NCBI GenBank assembly: GCA_003225175.1 | Contig: QIBA01000057.1 | Span: forward strand, 62,001 to 126,000 | Direction: 5' to 3' | Length of the DNA stretch: 64,000 bases | From: Acidobacteriota bacterium | GTDB lineage: Bacteria > Acidobacteriota > Terriglobia > Terriglobales > Acidobacteriaceae | Shown: piece after piece, positions 9,834 through 19,043 of the stretch | Layout of the letters: each line of letters begins with the position of its first letter | Position numbering within the stretch: position 1 is the first letter of the stretch | Notes under the pieces: model-generated | Database searches by the model: none | What the model was told of the DNA's origin: nothing | What the model saw: the letters and a program-made list of their open reading frames with translations, nothing else | Made by a program: the position numbers and the translations under genes

Positions 9834-10363
9834 TTTTCCAAAGCTGCTCACGGTATCTTCTACCCCTACTCCGTCCTCTCCGGTCGGACTTACTTCGCAG
9901 CAGTGCATTCAACCGTTGACCGGTAATCTGATCTCCAGGGTAGTTTCCTCCGCGAGACCCACAGCACCCCAGGAGGACAATCATATCCGATCTTGGAGGG
10001 TCAGTTCTGCGCCAGGTCCGGAACCACTGTCGGAGATAATTTCTTAACGTGAACATCCGTTCATATGGGACAGCCAACCTTCATTCGCGACATAAAGTGG
10101 CATATCGAAAGGGGCGAAATTGCCATTTTGTGGCACTTTGGTCATCGCCCGCTGTTACTTCTATCCCTTCGATACACGCAATAGTGCCCTAAAGATTGCG
10201 CACAATAAGTGCTAATTTTACAGAGGTTTACAGCGTTTTCCACAACTTAAAATCAGGCTGTGGATGCCTGAGCACTCCTTGGATGGAAAGCTGCAGATTG
10301 TAGAAGGCGTCAGGCTGATCGTGAGCCTTAGAAAAGGCAACAGGCAGCCCAGTAAGGAGCACC
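9834..10363. other. Intergenic region upstream of pilin gene 1
   Basis: There is no convincing gene in these 530 bp. A minus-strand frame at 9829-10077 would give a very Arg-rich 82-residue peptide without recognisable features, which I do not accept. The notable sequence is an inverted repeat TCCACA (10239-10244) and TGTGGA (10259-10264), a possible protein-binding site about 100 bp before the pilin ATG. A good ribosome-binding site (AAGGAG) lies directly before 10364. Confidence 0.5.
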
Positions 10364-10885
10364 ATGAAAAAGCAAAAGGGTTTCTCGCTGATTGAACTTC
10401 TGATCGTCGTGGCGATCATTCTGATCATCGCGGCTATCGCAATTCCAAACCTGCTGCGCGCCAAGATCGCGGCCAACGAGGCCTCAGCTGTGGGTTCCAT
10501 GCGCACGATCGTGACCGCCGAAGTGAGCTACAACTCAGCCGGCTGGATCGTCGGTGGTAAGCAGATAGGCTTCTCAAACGCCCTTGCGGACTTAGGTCCG
10601 AACGGCTCAACAACTCAGTGCAATCCGCCAGATGCGACGCACACCTGTTACGTCGACGCGGTTCTGTCCGGTGCAGGCACCTCAGCGACTCCGAAGAGCG
10701 GATACTTCTTCACGTACGCACCGATCGCGGCTGCCGCTGGCGGTTCCAACGTTGGTTTCAATCTGAACGGAAATCCGGCGGCGCCTGGGCAGACTGGTAA
10801 CCGTTATTTCTTTGCGGATGCGAGCGGTGTGATCCGCTTCAATCCGAGTCAGTCGGCTACCAGCGCTGACGTTCCGCTTCAATAG
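10364..10885 (+). CDS. Type IV pilin-like protein, copy 1
   Basis: This 173-residue prepilin has a short basic leader MKKQKG, then FSLIELLIVVAIILIIAAIA, the class III signal. Cleavage is expected between Gly6 and Phe7, and mature Glu5 corresponds to Glu11. The head domain has two cysteines (Cys86, Cys95) that could close an 8-residue loop, and the C-terminus is rich in Ser/Thr (SQSATSADVPLQ). The major pilus or a pseudopilus is possible, and no pil assembly genes lie in the window. A near-identical copy lies exactly 13,235 bp downstream. AAGGAG precedes the ATG and a strong terminator follows, so it is probably a single-gene transcript. Confidence 0.9.
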   Translation: MKKQKGFSLIELLIVVAIILIIAAIAIPNLLRAKIAANEASAVGSMRTIVTAEVSYNSAGWIVGGKQIGFSNALADLGPNGSTTQCNPPDATHTCYVDAVLSGAGTSATPKSGYFFTYAPIAAAAGGSNVGFNLNGNPAAPGQTGNRYFFADASGVIRFNPSQSATSADVPLQ

Positions 10886-10925
10886 TCAGTTTGGCGAAGT
10901 ACCTGGGGGAGGGTACCAGCCAGAA

Positions 10926-10954
10926 AGAGACCGGGTTTACGCCCGGTCTCTTTT
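10926..10954 (+). terminator. Rho-independent terminator of pilin gene 1
   Basis: A 10-bp perfect stem (AGAGACCGGG paired with CCCGGTCTCT) with a six-base loop is followed by a short T run, 40 bp after the pilin stop codon. Confidence 0.88.
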
Positions 10955-11324
10955 CCATTTGTCGGGGATTTATGTGGCATCAAGGAAGACAATAGGGAAG
11001 ATGCGAATTCGGTTCTGAAAAACATCAATTTCTGTCCAGAATTTGCAAAATCCGCTCCACAGGCAGGGAATAAACAAGCGATAGAATGTCTTGGTTGTAG
11101 GCAGTAGAGGACAGAACGATTGAGCCAATTTTGTCCTGACGATTCGCAAAATAACAAGACGGGACTCGGGGATTTCCGCGGCTGCGGAAGCTGTCTCCTT
11201 TGATCTGGAACCGTTGCCTCCAAGGCCACTGACCACAAGCTATCTTGCTTTCATGCGCCGCTTAGACTGAACTTGAATATTGGCGGAATCCAAGAAAGCT
11301 CCTTAGCTATTTCGGGACGTTCAC
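10955..11324. other. Intergenic region before the HAD-UbiA gene
   Basis: I see no gene here. Both minus-strand frames lack protein-like composition. No clear promoter could be picked out. The region must hold the promoter of the HAD-UbiA/DprE1/DprE2 operon, because the pilin terminator closes the upstream transcript. Confidence 0.4.
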
Positions 11325-12815
11325 ATGAGCACCCTACAAGGCTCCCCTGAGCTCATCCAACACCAATTTCATCAGGATTCGCGTTCGAACACGGCCAATC
11401 CGGTCCTTTGCGTCGATCTGGACGGAACTCTTATAAAAAGCGATGTGCTTCTAGAGTCCCTTCTCTTGTTCCTGAAACAGAGGCCTTGGGCTCTGTTTTT
11501 TGTCCTATTCTGGAGCCTTCGCGGACGGTCGTACCTGAAGCTTCGTCTGGCCTCCGCGGCTTCGCTGGCAATTGAAAAGCTTCCGTTTCGGCAAGAGATC
11601 CTGGACTTTATTCGTGGTGAGCACGAATCCGGACGGCAAACACTGCTGGTTACGGCTGCCCATCAAAGCCTTGCTGAGGCAATTGCGGCTCACGTGGGGC
11701 ACTTCGATGGAGTTTACGGAAGCGATGGTGTAGTGAATTTGAAAGGCAGCGCTAAGGCCGGATTCTTGGCCGGCATGCTCGGAAAAGGCAACTTCGATTA
11801 CATCGGGGATTCCTATGCCGACCTGCCGGTTTGGAGCGTCGCAAGGCAGGCATACGTAGTCGGCAGTCGGCGTCTGGCGAAAAAAGTCGCGCGCAGAGCG
11901 TCTCTCGCACGATTGTTCGAGGTCTCTCAGCCTTCATTCACTGCCTGGTTGCGCTCTATACGACTGCTGCATTGGACTAAAAATTTATTGGTTCTATTGC
12001 CAGTCTTGCTGGCGCATAACTTCACCTGGCTGGCATGGCGCGACAGCCTGCTGGGTTTTGCCTTGTTCGGCTGTTGCGCCTCTGGGCTTTACATTCTCAA
12101 TGATCTTCTTGACCTGCATTCCGATCGACAACACCCAGCCAAGAGCAAACGTCCGTTTGCTGCCGGAGAATTCCCATTGTGGGTGGGAGTCTTCGAGTCA
12201 ACGCTGCTGGTAGGTTGTTCGCTCATCATTTCGGCTTTTCTGGATTTTCCTTTTGCTGCTGCCCTGCTTGGGTACGCCGTGCTTACGGTGGCGTACTCCT
12301 GGAAGTTGAAACGAGCGCCGCTGCTGGACGTCTTTGTTCTCTCAACCTTCTACACGATTCGCATTTGGGCTGGGGGTCTGATCTCCGGCATTCCCGTCTC
12401 GGACTGGCTGATGGCATTCTCGCTATTCTTCTTCCTGAGTCTGGCCATGGCCAAGCGCCACTCCGAGCTGCAGCGAGCGAGTAGGCTGGTGGAAGAAGGG
12501 GACTCAGGTCGCGGCTACGTGCTGAAAGATCGGGAGCTGCTGGCGATGTTTGGAATTGCCAGCAGCTTTGCCGCAGTCGTGATCCTTTGCCTTTATGCCC
12601 GCAGCCCCGTCGTGAATTCGCTTTATGGAAGTTCGGCGGAGCTGCTTTGGCTCTGTCCGTTGGTGCTCTATTGGCTTACCCGCGTGTGGCTGCTCGCGGG
12701 CCGTGGCGAGCTCGATGATGATCCTGTCTTGTTTGCAGTTCGCGATCGTACCAGCTGGGTACTGGCCGTGCTTGCGATCACTATCCTGATGATTGGTGGA
12801 TTCCACACGCGATGA
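11325..12815 (+). CDS. HAD phosphatase-UbiA prenyltransferase fusion (polyprenyl-phosphate phosphoribosyltransferase-like)
   Basis: This 496-residue protein has two domains. Residues ~27-200 form a HAD-type phosphatase (DLDGTLIKSD with nucleophile Asp31, and later YIGDSYADLPVW). Residues ~210-496 form a UbiA membrane prenyltransferase with NDLLDLHSDRQHPAKSKRPF and YSWKLKRAPLLDV. Both UbiA motifs match Rv3806c, the mycobacterial enzyme that joins decaprenyl phosphate to 5-phosphoribosyl pyrophosphate. The ATG of the DprE1-like gene overlaps this stop by 4 bp. Inference: UbiA makes polyprenyl-phospho-5-phosphoribose and the HAD domain removes the 5-phosphate, so one polypeptide would do the first two steps of polyprenyl-phospho-arabinose synthesis. 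Confidence 0.85.
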   Translation: MSTLQGSPELIQHQFHQDSRSNTANPVLCVDLDGTLIKSDVLLESLLLFLKQRPWALFFVLFWSLRGRSYLKLRLASAASLAIEKLPFRQEILDFIRGEHESGRQTLLVTAAHQSLAEAIAAHVGHFDGVYGSDGVVNLKGSAKAGFLAGMLGKGNFDYIGDSYADLPVWSVARQAYVVGSRRLAKKVARRASLARLFEVSQPSFTAWLRSIRLLHWTKNLLVLLPVLLAHNFTWLAWRDSLLGFALFGCCASGLYILNDLLDLHSDRQHPAKSKRPFAAGEFPLWVGVFESTLLVGCSLIISAFLDFPFAAALLGYAVLTVAYSWKLKRAPLLDVFVLSTFYTIRIWAGGLISGIPVSDWLMAFSLFFFLSLAMAKRHSELQRASRLVEEGDSGRGYVLKDRELLAMFGIASSFAAVVILCLYARSPVVNSLYGSSAELLWLCPLVLYWLTRVWLLAGRGELDDDPVLFAVRDRTSWVLAVLAITILMIGGFHTR

Positions 12816-14173
12816 CGACCCTAGCTACAGTTCCGGAGAGGGAAGTCGCCGTAGCGGGGCGCGGCAATGCGCGAACGGAACGATATCAATCATGGGGCAG
12901 GTATCCAAAAGCGGCGCACAGAAGCGTAACGAAAATTTACTGGCGCGACGAATTGGTCGACGCCCTGCGCCGTGCAGAACCAGCATCTCTCTTACCGTAC
13001 GGCATGGGGCGCAGCTACGGCGATTGCTGCCTTAATAGCGGTCGCGACCTGCTGGACTGCACTGCTCTCAACCGCATTCTTGATTATGACTGGGAGACTG
13101 GGCGAATCTGCGTTGAAGGCGGCATTACACTCGGCGATCTGCTAAAAGTGATTGTCCCCCGAGGCTGGTTTCTGCCAGTGACTCCCGGGACAAAATTCGT
13201 GACCGTAGGCGGAGCCATCGCGAACGATGTTCACGGAAAAAATCATCATCGCGCCGGCACGTTTGGTTGCCATGTTAAGCAGATCACGCTTTACCGATCA
13301 GATAACGATCCGGTCGTCTGCTCCCCCGCCGTAAATTCCGATCTCTTTCAAGCCACCATCGCAGGCTTGGGGTTAACGGGGGTCATCGGTTCCGCTGAGA
13401 TCCAACTCAAGCGCATTGGCGGCAATGCCATCGATGTGGAAACTCTTGCCTTCCGCAATTTGGATCACTTTGTCGAACTCTCGGCTGCCAGCGACCAGAA
13501 TCACGAGTACACGGTTGCCTGGGTCGACTGCTTGTCTGGCACTGAGACGCGCGGAATATTCTTCCGCGGCAACCACGCAGAAAAGAATGTTTCCTATCGG
13601 TCGATCAAGACTAAAATTCCATTTCCTTTTCCGGAATTCGTATTGAGTCGCCCAGCCCTCGAGCTTTTTAATCGGGCATACTTTACGCTCAAAGCCCGCA
13701 ACCCTGGCTTCGCAATCGTCCACTACGATCCGTTTTTCTATCCGCTTGATTCCGTCCAGAACTGGAATCTTCTCTACGGAAGGCGAGGATTTGTTCAATA
13801 CCAATGCGTGTTACCGCCTGGAGATATCTCAGCTGTGAAGAAGATCATTGCCGCCGTATCCAAATCCGGAGAAGCATGCTTCCTGGCGGTGTTGAAAGCA
13901 CTTGGGGAAATCCAGTCTCCGGGACTCCTCTCCTTTCCTCGTCCCGGCCTAACTCTCACCGCGGATCTGCCGATGCGCGGCAATCGCACGCTTGCGTTAC
14001 TAGCCTCACTCGATGAACTGGTACTCGCAAACGGCGGGCGACTGTACCCCGCCAAGGATGCACGTATGTCCTCCGCAATGTTCACTGCCGGCTTCCCAAA
14101 TTGGACCCGGCTGGTGCCTTATATCGATCCCAAGATTTCATCCTCGTGCTGGCGACGGGTGAGGAGCGAGTAG
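12812..14173 (+). CDS. DprE1-like FAD oxidase (polyprenylphosphoryl-ribose 2'-oxidase)
   Basis: The 453-residue FAD-binding type 4 oxidoreductase is close in length to mycobacterial DprE1. It has GMGRSYGDCCL near residue 65, the FAD-pocket HGKNHHRAGTFG at 141-152, FVQYQ with Tyr330, and YPAKDARMS with Lys415, all recognisable DprE1 landmarks. The reaction would oxidise the ribose 2'-hydroxyl of the lipid-linked sugar to a keto group. The position aligned by eye with DprE1 Cys387, the benzothiazinone target, is Thr383. The gene overlaps the HAD-UbiA gene by 4 bp and is followed 6 bp later by the DprE2-like reductase, which strongly supports the pathway assignment. Confidence 0.87.
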   Translation: MTTLATVPEREVAVAGRGNARTERYQSWGRYPKAAHRSVTKIYWRDELVDALRRAEPASLLPYGMGRSYGDCCLNSGRDLLDCTALNRILDYDWETGRICVEGGITLGDLLKVIVPRGWFLPVTPGTKFVTVGGAIANDVHGKNHHRAGTFGCHVKQITLYRSDNDPVVCSPAVNSDLFQATIAGLGLTGVIGSAEIQLKRIGGNAIDVETLAFRNLDHFVELSAASDQNHEYTVAWVDCLSGTETRGIFFRGNHAEKNVSYRSIKTKIPFPFPEFVLSRPALELFNRAYFTLKARNPGFAIVHYDPFFYPLDSVQNWNLLYGRRGFVQYQCVLPPGDISAVKKIIAAVSKSGEACFLAVLKALGEIQSPGLLSFPRPGLTLTADLPMRGNRTLALLASLDELVLANGGRLYPAKDARMSSAMFTAGFPNWTRLVPYIDPKISSSCWRRVRSE

Positions 14174-14179
14174 CACTCA

Positions 14180-14914
14180 ATGAAGAAGATAGTCATACTC
14201 GGCGCCACGTCCACAATGATCCAGCCGCTGCTGCGGAGGATGGCAAATGATGGCATGGAGCTGTTGCTGGTGGCTAGATCGCAGGAGCGGCTCGACTCGG
14301 TCCGGAGTGACCTCCTGGCCCGCGGCGCAGCGAACGTGCTCACGTTCGAAACCGACCTCACTTCGTCCCCAGATATTGTTTATTCGTTCGCCGAACAGTG
14401 CTTTCGCGACTTCGACACGCTGCTGCTCTCATACGGAACGATGCTGGACCAAGATCGCTGCCAGACCGACGCGGAATACGCTCTCGGGCAGGTTCGCACA
14501 AATTTCGTAAGCTCCATAGCGCTGTTAACCATATTTGGGAAGCACTTCGAATCCCGTCGGTCAGGGACCATAGCCGTGATCACGTCGGTCGCCGGAGACC
14601 GTGGACGGCGTTCTAATTACGTGTATGGGGCGGCAAAGGGCGGGCTGAGTATCTTTCTTCAAGGCTTGCGGAGCCGTATGCACCAGTACGGAGTCAGAGT
14701 GTTAACTATCAAGCCCGGCCCAGTGGCCACGCGCATGACTGAAAATTTGCCGGGACTCAGATTGTTAGCAAGCCCGGAATTAGTTGCGGTCGACATCTAT
14801 CGCGCTCTCAGACACTCGCGTACACAGATCAGCTATACGCCTTCATACTGGAAATGGATCATGTCTGCGGTTCGAGCAATTCCAGAATCGGTTTTCAAGA
14901 GGATTCAAATCTAA
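14180..14914 (+). CDS. DprE2-like short-chain reductase (keto-arabinose-forming epimerase partner)
   Basis: This 244-residue SDR has the N-terminal IVILGATSTM cofactor motif, the catalytic stretch TSVAGDRGRRSNYVYGAAK (Tyr-x-x-x-Lys) and a C-terminal IPESVFKRIQ resembling the DprE2 tail. The DR.RRSN.VYG signature is what separates DprE2 from general SDRs. It would reduce the 2'-keto lipid-linked sugar with NAD(P)H to the arabino form, completing epimerisation of ribose to arabinose on the polyprenyl carrier. It is the third gene of the tight three-gene run starting at 11325. Confidence 0.85.
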   Translation: MKKIVILGATSTMIQPLLRRMANDGMELLLVARSQERLDSVRSDLLARGAANVLTFETDLTSSPDIVYSFAEQCFRDFDTLLLSYGTMLDQDRCQTDAEYALGQVRTNFVSSIALLTIFGKHFESRRSGTIAVITSVAGDRGRRSNYVYGAAKGGLSIFLQGLRSRMHQYGVRVLTIKPGPVATRMTENLPGLRLLASPELVAVDIYRALRHSRTQISYTPSYWKWIMSAVRAIPESVFKRIQI

Positions 14915-14958
14915 TCTACCTCTTCTCCAAACTATCGACCGGGGTTGAGGACAACAGT

Positions 14959-16104
14959 CTAAGAGGGGCTGGGAATAGCGATGGAGAACGGCGGCAGGGA
15001 TTGCTCATCATACGTAAAGCGTCGGGCATAATTTACCAGCTTCGATTCGAAGAGCTTCCATGAGAGATGCGCCAATCCTAAGGTGGCTCCGATTGCAATG
15101 AACGCGGAGGTGAGTCTCCAGCTCAGTCCCGCATGGCTGGATACGATCAAGCGATCGCACACCATGTTCACGACCTGATGTAGCAGATATGCGCCATACG
15201 AGATGCTTCCCAGCCAGCGCAACGTTCCATTTCGAAACCACAAGGCCAATCTGGAATCTGGAAAGGCGATCAGTTCGAGCAACAGAAGGAAGTAGCACAG
15301 AGCCAGTGCCGAATAGCCATACTGCGCCATCCGCAGGCTCCCCATTCGCCAATCCTTTATCGTGGCTATCGTCATCACAACCAGTGGCAGAAGAAATGCC
15401 ATCCTCAATTTGTTTTTCTCTCTCGCCAGCAGATTTATAGCAAATTCACTGCGTACCGCCATAGCCGCCAATACACCTAGAGCCAGTGTGTCTGCGCGAG
15501 CGGGACTTAATACATGAACAGCCACTTGCTGAAATCCGAAAATGACCAACGCGTACCGCAACAGTGGGGCGCTCAGCGTGACAAACAGTAGAGTGTTGGT
15601 AAGCACCCTCCGCGAGAGGTAAAAGATCATCCACGGTAGCGTGAGATAGAACTGCTCTTCCACCGCCAATGACCACGTGTACGAAAGCAGCGGGTCAAAG
15701 GTATTGTGCCGTGCGATCCAGAGGTTCTGGGTGAACGTGAAGTATGAATACCAGGGCATGCTTCTCTCATGGAAGTGCGCCGCCGCAAAGCAGGATTCAA
15801 CCGCAATGCAGACCAGCAGGTAAATTGGAAGGATTCGATACGCGCGCCTGAGATAAAAAGTACGAAAACGATTGGGCGATTCGGATTGGTCCAGCAGAAT
15901 TCCGCCTATGAGAAATCCAGAAAGAACAAAAAACAGATCGACTCCACTCCACGTAAGTCGGCCTGCGGCAATCACGGAATGTACGCTTTGATTTGCATGC
16001 TCCCGCAGAGGAAGCACGAAATAATGCCAGACGATCACCATCGCGATGGCTAATCCGCGCAAGCCATCTAACTGTGGAATCCGTCTATCTTCTATCGGGG
16101 CCAC
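14959..16104 (-). CDS. Acyltransferase family 3 membrane protein (OafA/YrhL type)
   Basis: This 381-residue integral membrane O-acyltransferase begins with PQLDGLRGLAIAMVIVWHYF, containing the family's conserved Arg and His. The VDLFFVLSGFLIGGILL segment follows, then about ten hydrophobic spans and no C-terminal SGNH domain. Such enzymes acetylate or acylate surface polysaccharides and glycans. It is convergent with the DprE2-like gene (44-bp gap) and lies downstream of the GT-C gene at 16216-17907 on the same strand. This suggests it decorates the same glycan, which is inference from position. Confidence 0.85.
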   Translation of the reverse strand: MAPIEDRRIPQLDGLRGLAIAMVIVWHYFVLPLREHANQSVHSVIAAGRLTWSGVDLFFVLSGFLIGGILLDQSESPNRFRTFYLRRAYRILPIYLLVCIAVESCFAAAHFHERSMPWYSYFTFTQNLWIARHNTFDPLLSYTWSLAVEEQFYLTLPWMIFYLSRRVLTNTLLFVTLSAPLLRYALVIFGFQQVAVHVLSPARADTLALGVLAAMAVRSEFAINLLAREKNKLRMAFLLPLVVMTIATIKDWRMGSLRMAQYGYSALALCYFLLLLELIAFPDSRLALWFRNGTLRWLGSISYGAYLLHQVVNMVCDRLIVSSHAGLSWRLTSAFIAIGATLGLAHLSWKLFESKLVNYARRFTYDEQSLPPFSIAIPSPS

Positions 16105-16215
16105 GAGTAGATGGGACTATAGCGAATCTTCTGCAGCAAGTGACGTTGGTTGCTGGGCCTTGAGCGTCTATCCACGATTGAAAACGTTGTACTTACAACG
16201 CACGTGAAGCCATGC

Positions 16216-17907
16216 TCAGGGATGGGCAGATGAGGCTCCAGGCTTAGTGGCGCGAATCGCCGTCGCTTGTGTGCTTACACCTTCCGCTCCGCTAGTTGCC
16301 AAGGTCTGGCGTTCAACCTTGTAGATCAGGACTTCGGAATTCTTGTAGATTGGCGCAGTTTTGGCATAAGCGCGAAGGGTATTCGCGATAGTTTCATGAT
16401 CTTCGTCGAATGGTCCAGCAACGAAGATGAAGTCAGGCTGCAGCTTGTCAAGAATTTTGACTACACCTGACGATAGCGAGAATTCTAATGCCGCCGATAG
16501 ATCGACAGCAGTAAAAAACGCGTGATTCGGCAACCACTCGCGTCCCTGCGCTGTATTGACGCATTGTCGCTGGGTAAAGTATGGGAACCATTCTGCAATC
16601 ATGTCTTCGTACCATTCACTGGTTCTCTGGTCGAACACAAAGAATTTAGTGTTGGCTGGAGCGAGCTGGACGGCTGCCTGCATACCTTGCAGTTCGGCAG
16701 GGGACACCTGGGCGCGAGTATTGAGGCGAAGATCCGCCAGGCGATCCGATCGGACCTGAGGCAGTCCACTAAATTGCAGAGAAAAAGTGAGCGCGAGAGC
16801 TACAAGCAGAGCATCTCTCCAGCGACGAAAGAAAGCCGCGCGTCGCACGAGAAGAACCATAATGGCATTGACGAACCAAACCATACATAGCCCAGCAACG
16901 GCCGCGCTGTATGTCGCTCCGCTGCGACGTAAAAACCACGGTATGACTGTTAGCCAGCAGACGTAGGGGAATCTTGCGATGACCGCAAAAATGATTGAAG
17001 CAGCCAGAAATGACAAGGGAATCCAACGCAAGGGAGCGTAATACGCGCCCCCAGTTATTGCCGCGTTCATAAGTGGTCCAAAGCCAAGATGGCGATATAA
17101 CCAAATGACCCAAGGCAGGACGACTGCAATCGACACAATTCCCGCCAAAAGGGAGAACTGCAGGTTCTGGAACCGTTTCGGTAATAGAACGCTCAGTACA
17201 ATCACGGAGAGTGCCGCAAAGATGCCACCCTCGAGATGAGAAAGGACGGCAAGTCCCACACAGACTCCGCTCCACGCGGCCAGCATCATGGAATCGCATT
17301 TATGCGAGCGAACGAACAGGAGAATCGCGACTGAGGCGAATAACATGCCTAGGCCACGGGTTAAGCCACCTCCCATGATGAGCCATTCTGCGCTGCGGCC
17401 AATTGATGCGTAGCAACATGCGGCTAAGCAGGCATAAAAACCAGCCGGATATACTTCTTTCGCGATGAAGTAGATGACAACTACGGCCAGCAGATTTAGA
17501 GCGAGGGGCAGCCAGGTTAGTACCGAAACTGCACTCTGTCCGGTCACTACTGTACAGAGAGCGCCAAGGTAAAACCCAAGGGGAGGATAGGAAAGCGGAA
17601 TATCGAGAAAATTGTAAGTAGTATGAGTGGGAAAGACGAAATGTGCAGCGCGAATATTATCGATGATCTGCGCAAACATCCCTCCATCATTCAAGGGAAA
17701 GAGACGTCCGCGAAAATAAGGTAGGCGCAGCACCAATGCGACGGCAAGTGCAATTGCGATATCCTTAATGACGGCCCGAGTTGATCGCTGCTCAAGCGCT
17801 AACGGGTGTAATGGTAATGAGAGCTCGTGAAGAATCTCGGCTGTTGCCGCTCGATTTGTATCGAGGCTTGGGGCAGGCGCGACCGCTACGCTCTGGCGTG
17901 GTGTCAT
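16216..17907 (-). CDS. GT-C family membrane glycosyltransferase (candidate arabinosyltransferase)
   Basis: This 563-residue protein has a ~45-residue cytoplasmic tail, a first membrane span (AIALAVALVLRLPYF) and an acidic first loop (FPLNDGGMFAQIIDNI, Asp74). Nine or more further hydrophobic segments and a soluble C-terminal domain of about 160 residues follow. This is the GT-C architecture used with polyprenyl-phosphate sugars at the outer membrane face. The specific family is not recognised. Because the only complete lipid-linked donor pathway next to it is the arabinose type, an arabinofuranosyltransferase is a reasonable but unproven guess. It is divergent from the GT2 operon at 18057. 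Confidence 0.65.
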   Translation of the reverse strand: MTPRQSVAVAPAPSLDTNRAATAEILHELSLPLHPLALEQRSTRAVIKDIAIALAVALVLRLPYFRGRLFPLNDGGMFAQIIDNIRAAHFVFPTHTTYNFLDIPLSYPPLGFYLGALCTVVTGQSAVSVLTWLPLALNLLAVVVIYFIAKEVYPAGFYACLAACCYASIGRSAEWLIMGGGLTRGLGMLFASVAILLFVRSHKCDSMMLAAWSGVCVGLAVLSHLEGGIFAALSVIVLSVLLPKRFQNLQFSLLAGIVSIAVVLPWVIWLYRHLGFGPLMNAAITGGAYYAPLRWIPLSFLAASIIFAVIARFPYVCWLTVIPWFLRRSGATYSAAVAGLCMVWFVNAIMVLLVRRAAFFRRWRDALLVALALTFSLQFSGLPQVRSDRLADLRLNTRAQVSPAELQGMQAAVQLAPANTKFFVFDQRTSEWYEDMIAEWFPYFTQRQCVNTAQGREWLPNHAFFTAVDLSAALEFSLSSGVVKILDKLQPDFIFVAGPFDEDHETIANTLRAYAKTAPIYKNSEVLIYKVERQTLATSGAEGVSTQATAIRATKPGASSAHP

Positions 17908-18056
17908 TGGAATGGATGGATTGAACAGAGCGCATTATGCGGCAAGTCGCAACCGCCACAACGCAGTGGAGTTTACTTTAGTAACAGATACAGCTGAATT
18001 TGTCCTATTCGCTGCTGATTTCACTCCCTAGAATCTAATGACGCCGGAGCTCTCCG

Positions 18057-19043
18057 ATGTCTTCTCCCCAATTATCGGTCGTTGTGCCCTGCTACAACGA
18101 ACAGGAAGTGATACTTGCGTGCTATGAAGCCCTTGTCCACGCTCTCTCCGAGAAGACACAGAGTTTCGAATTAATCTTCGTCAACGACGGTTCCAAAGAT
18201 GCCACTCTCGAGATTTTGCGCGGCTTGCATGCCGTCGACCGCCGTGTCAAAGTCGTAGATTTGTCGCGCAACTTTGGGCATCAGATCGCAGTATCAGCCG
18301 GTCTAGCCTATGCGGATGGAGAAGCGGTGGCGATCATCGATGCGGATTTGCAGGATCCACCCGAACTGATCCTGCAAATGCTGGAAATTCGCGATTCGGG
18401 ATACGACGTCGTTTATGGTGTGCGCCGTGTGCGGAAGGGTGAGAGCCGCTTCAAACTTCTTACAGCAAAATGGTTTTACCGAATTCTGAACCGCCTCTCC
18501 GACACTGAGATTCCACTCGACTGCGGCGACTTCCGGCTCCTCGATCGGCGTGCTGTCGATGCATTGTTGCGAATGCGTGAACAACATCGGTTGCTGCGAG
18601 GAATGTGGAGTTGGATTGGATTTCGGCAATATGCGTTGCAGTATGATCGCGCACCGCGTTTTGCAGGTGAGACAAAGTATCCCTTCCGAAAGATGTTGAA
18701 GTTAGCCCTGGACGGCACGCTTTCGTTCTCGGTTGTCCCCCTGCGAATAGTGAGCTTCATGGGAGTAGCCACTGCGATTATTTCTTCAGTTGGGATTTTC
18801 TACGCTTTATTTCTGCGATTGTTTACTCGAGTGTGGGTTCCCGGATGGACCCTGCTGTTTATCGGAATGATGTTTCTAGGCGGAATGCAGATGCTCGCCA
18901 TCGGGGTTGCGGGAGAGTACATTGGCCGCATTTACACGGAAGTTAAGCAGCGTCCGTTGTATTTAGTGCGTGAGGTATTAAGCCACAGTATTCGCCGAGA
19001 TCTTATAAGGCCTGCCACAGCAGGCATGCCCATCCATGCGTAA
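18057..19043 (+). CDS. Polyprenyl-phosphate glycosyltransferase (GT2, GtrB/DPM1 type)
   Basis: The 328-residue protein has an N-terminal GT-A domain with LSVVVPCYNEQEV, FVNDGSKDAT, the metal-binding DAD (residues 96-98) and the hallmark DLQDPPELI. Two C-terminal membrane spans follow (residues ~235-300). The family transfers a hexose or similar sugar from a nucleotide donor to polyprenyl phosphate on the cytoplasmic side. GGAG seven bases before the ATG supports the start. It overlaps the flippase-like gene by 8 bp. The sugar specificity cannot be read from sequence. Confidence 0.88.
   Translation: MSSPQLSVVVPCYNEQEVILACYEALVHALSEKTQSFELIFVNDGSKDATLEILRGLHAVDRRVKVVDLSRNFGHQIAVSAGLAYADGEAVAIIDADLQDPPELILQMLEIRDSGYDVVYGVRRVRKGESRFKLLTAKWFYRILNRLSDTEIPLDCGDFRLLDRRAVDALLRMREQHRLLRGMWSWIGFRQYALQYDRAPRFAGETKYPFRKMLKLALDGTLSFSVVPLRIVSFMGVATAIISSVGIFYALFLRLFTRVWVPGWTLLFIGMMFLGGMQMLAIGVAGEYIGRIYTEVKQRPLYLVREVLSHSIRRDLIRPATAGMPIHA

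Noticed and set aside
9829-10077. 82-codon minus-strand frame before pilin copy 1
   Set aside because: Very basic composition, no motif and no ribosome-binding site; treated as non-coding.
10236-10266. DnaA-box-like TTTTCCACA and TGTGGATG pair
   Set aside because: Only two imperfect sites, no AT-rich region and no replication genes nearby; not an origin.
10078-10363. Sigma-54 promoter or cyclic-di-GMP riboswitch before the pilin gene
   Set aside because: TGGCAC occurs, but no GC element at the required spacing; no GEMM-type conserved core was found before either pilin.
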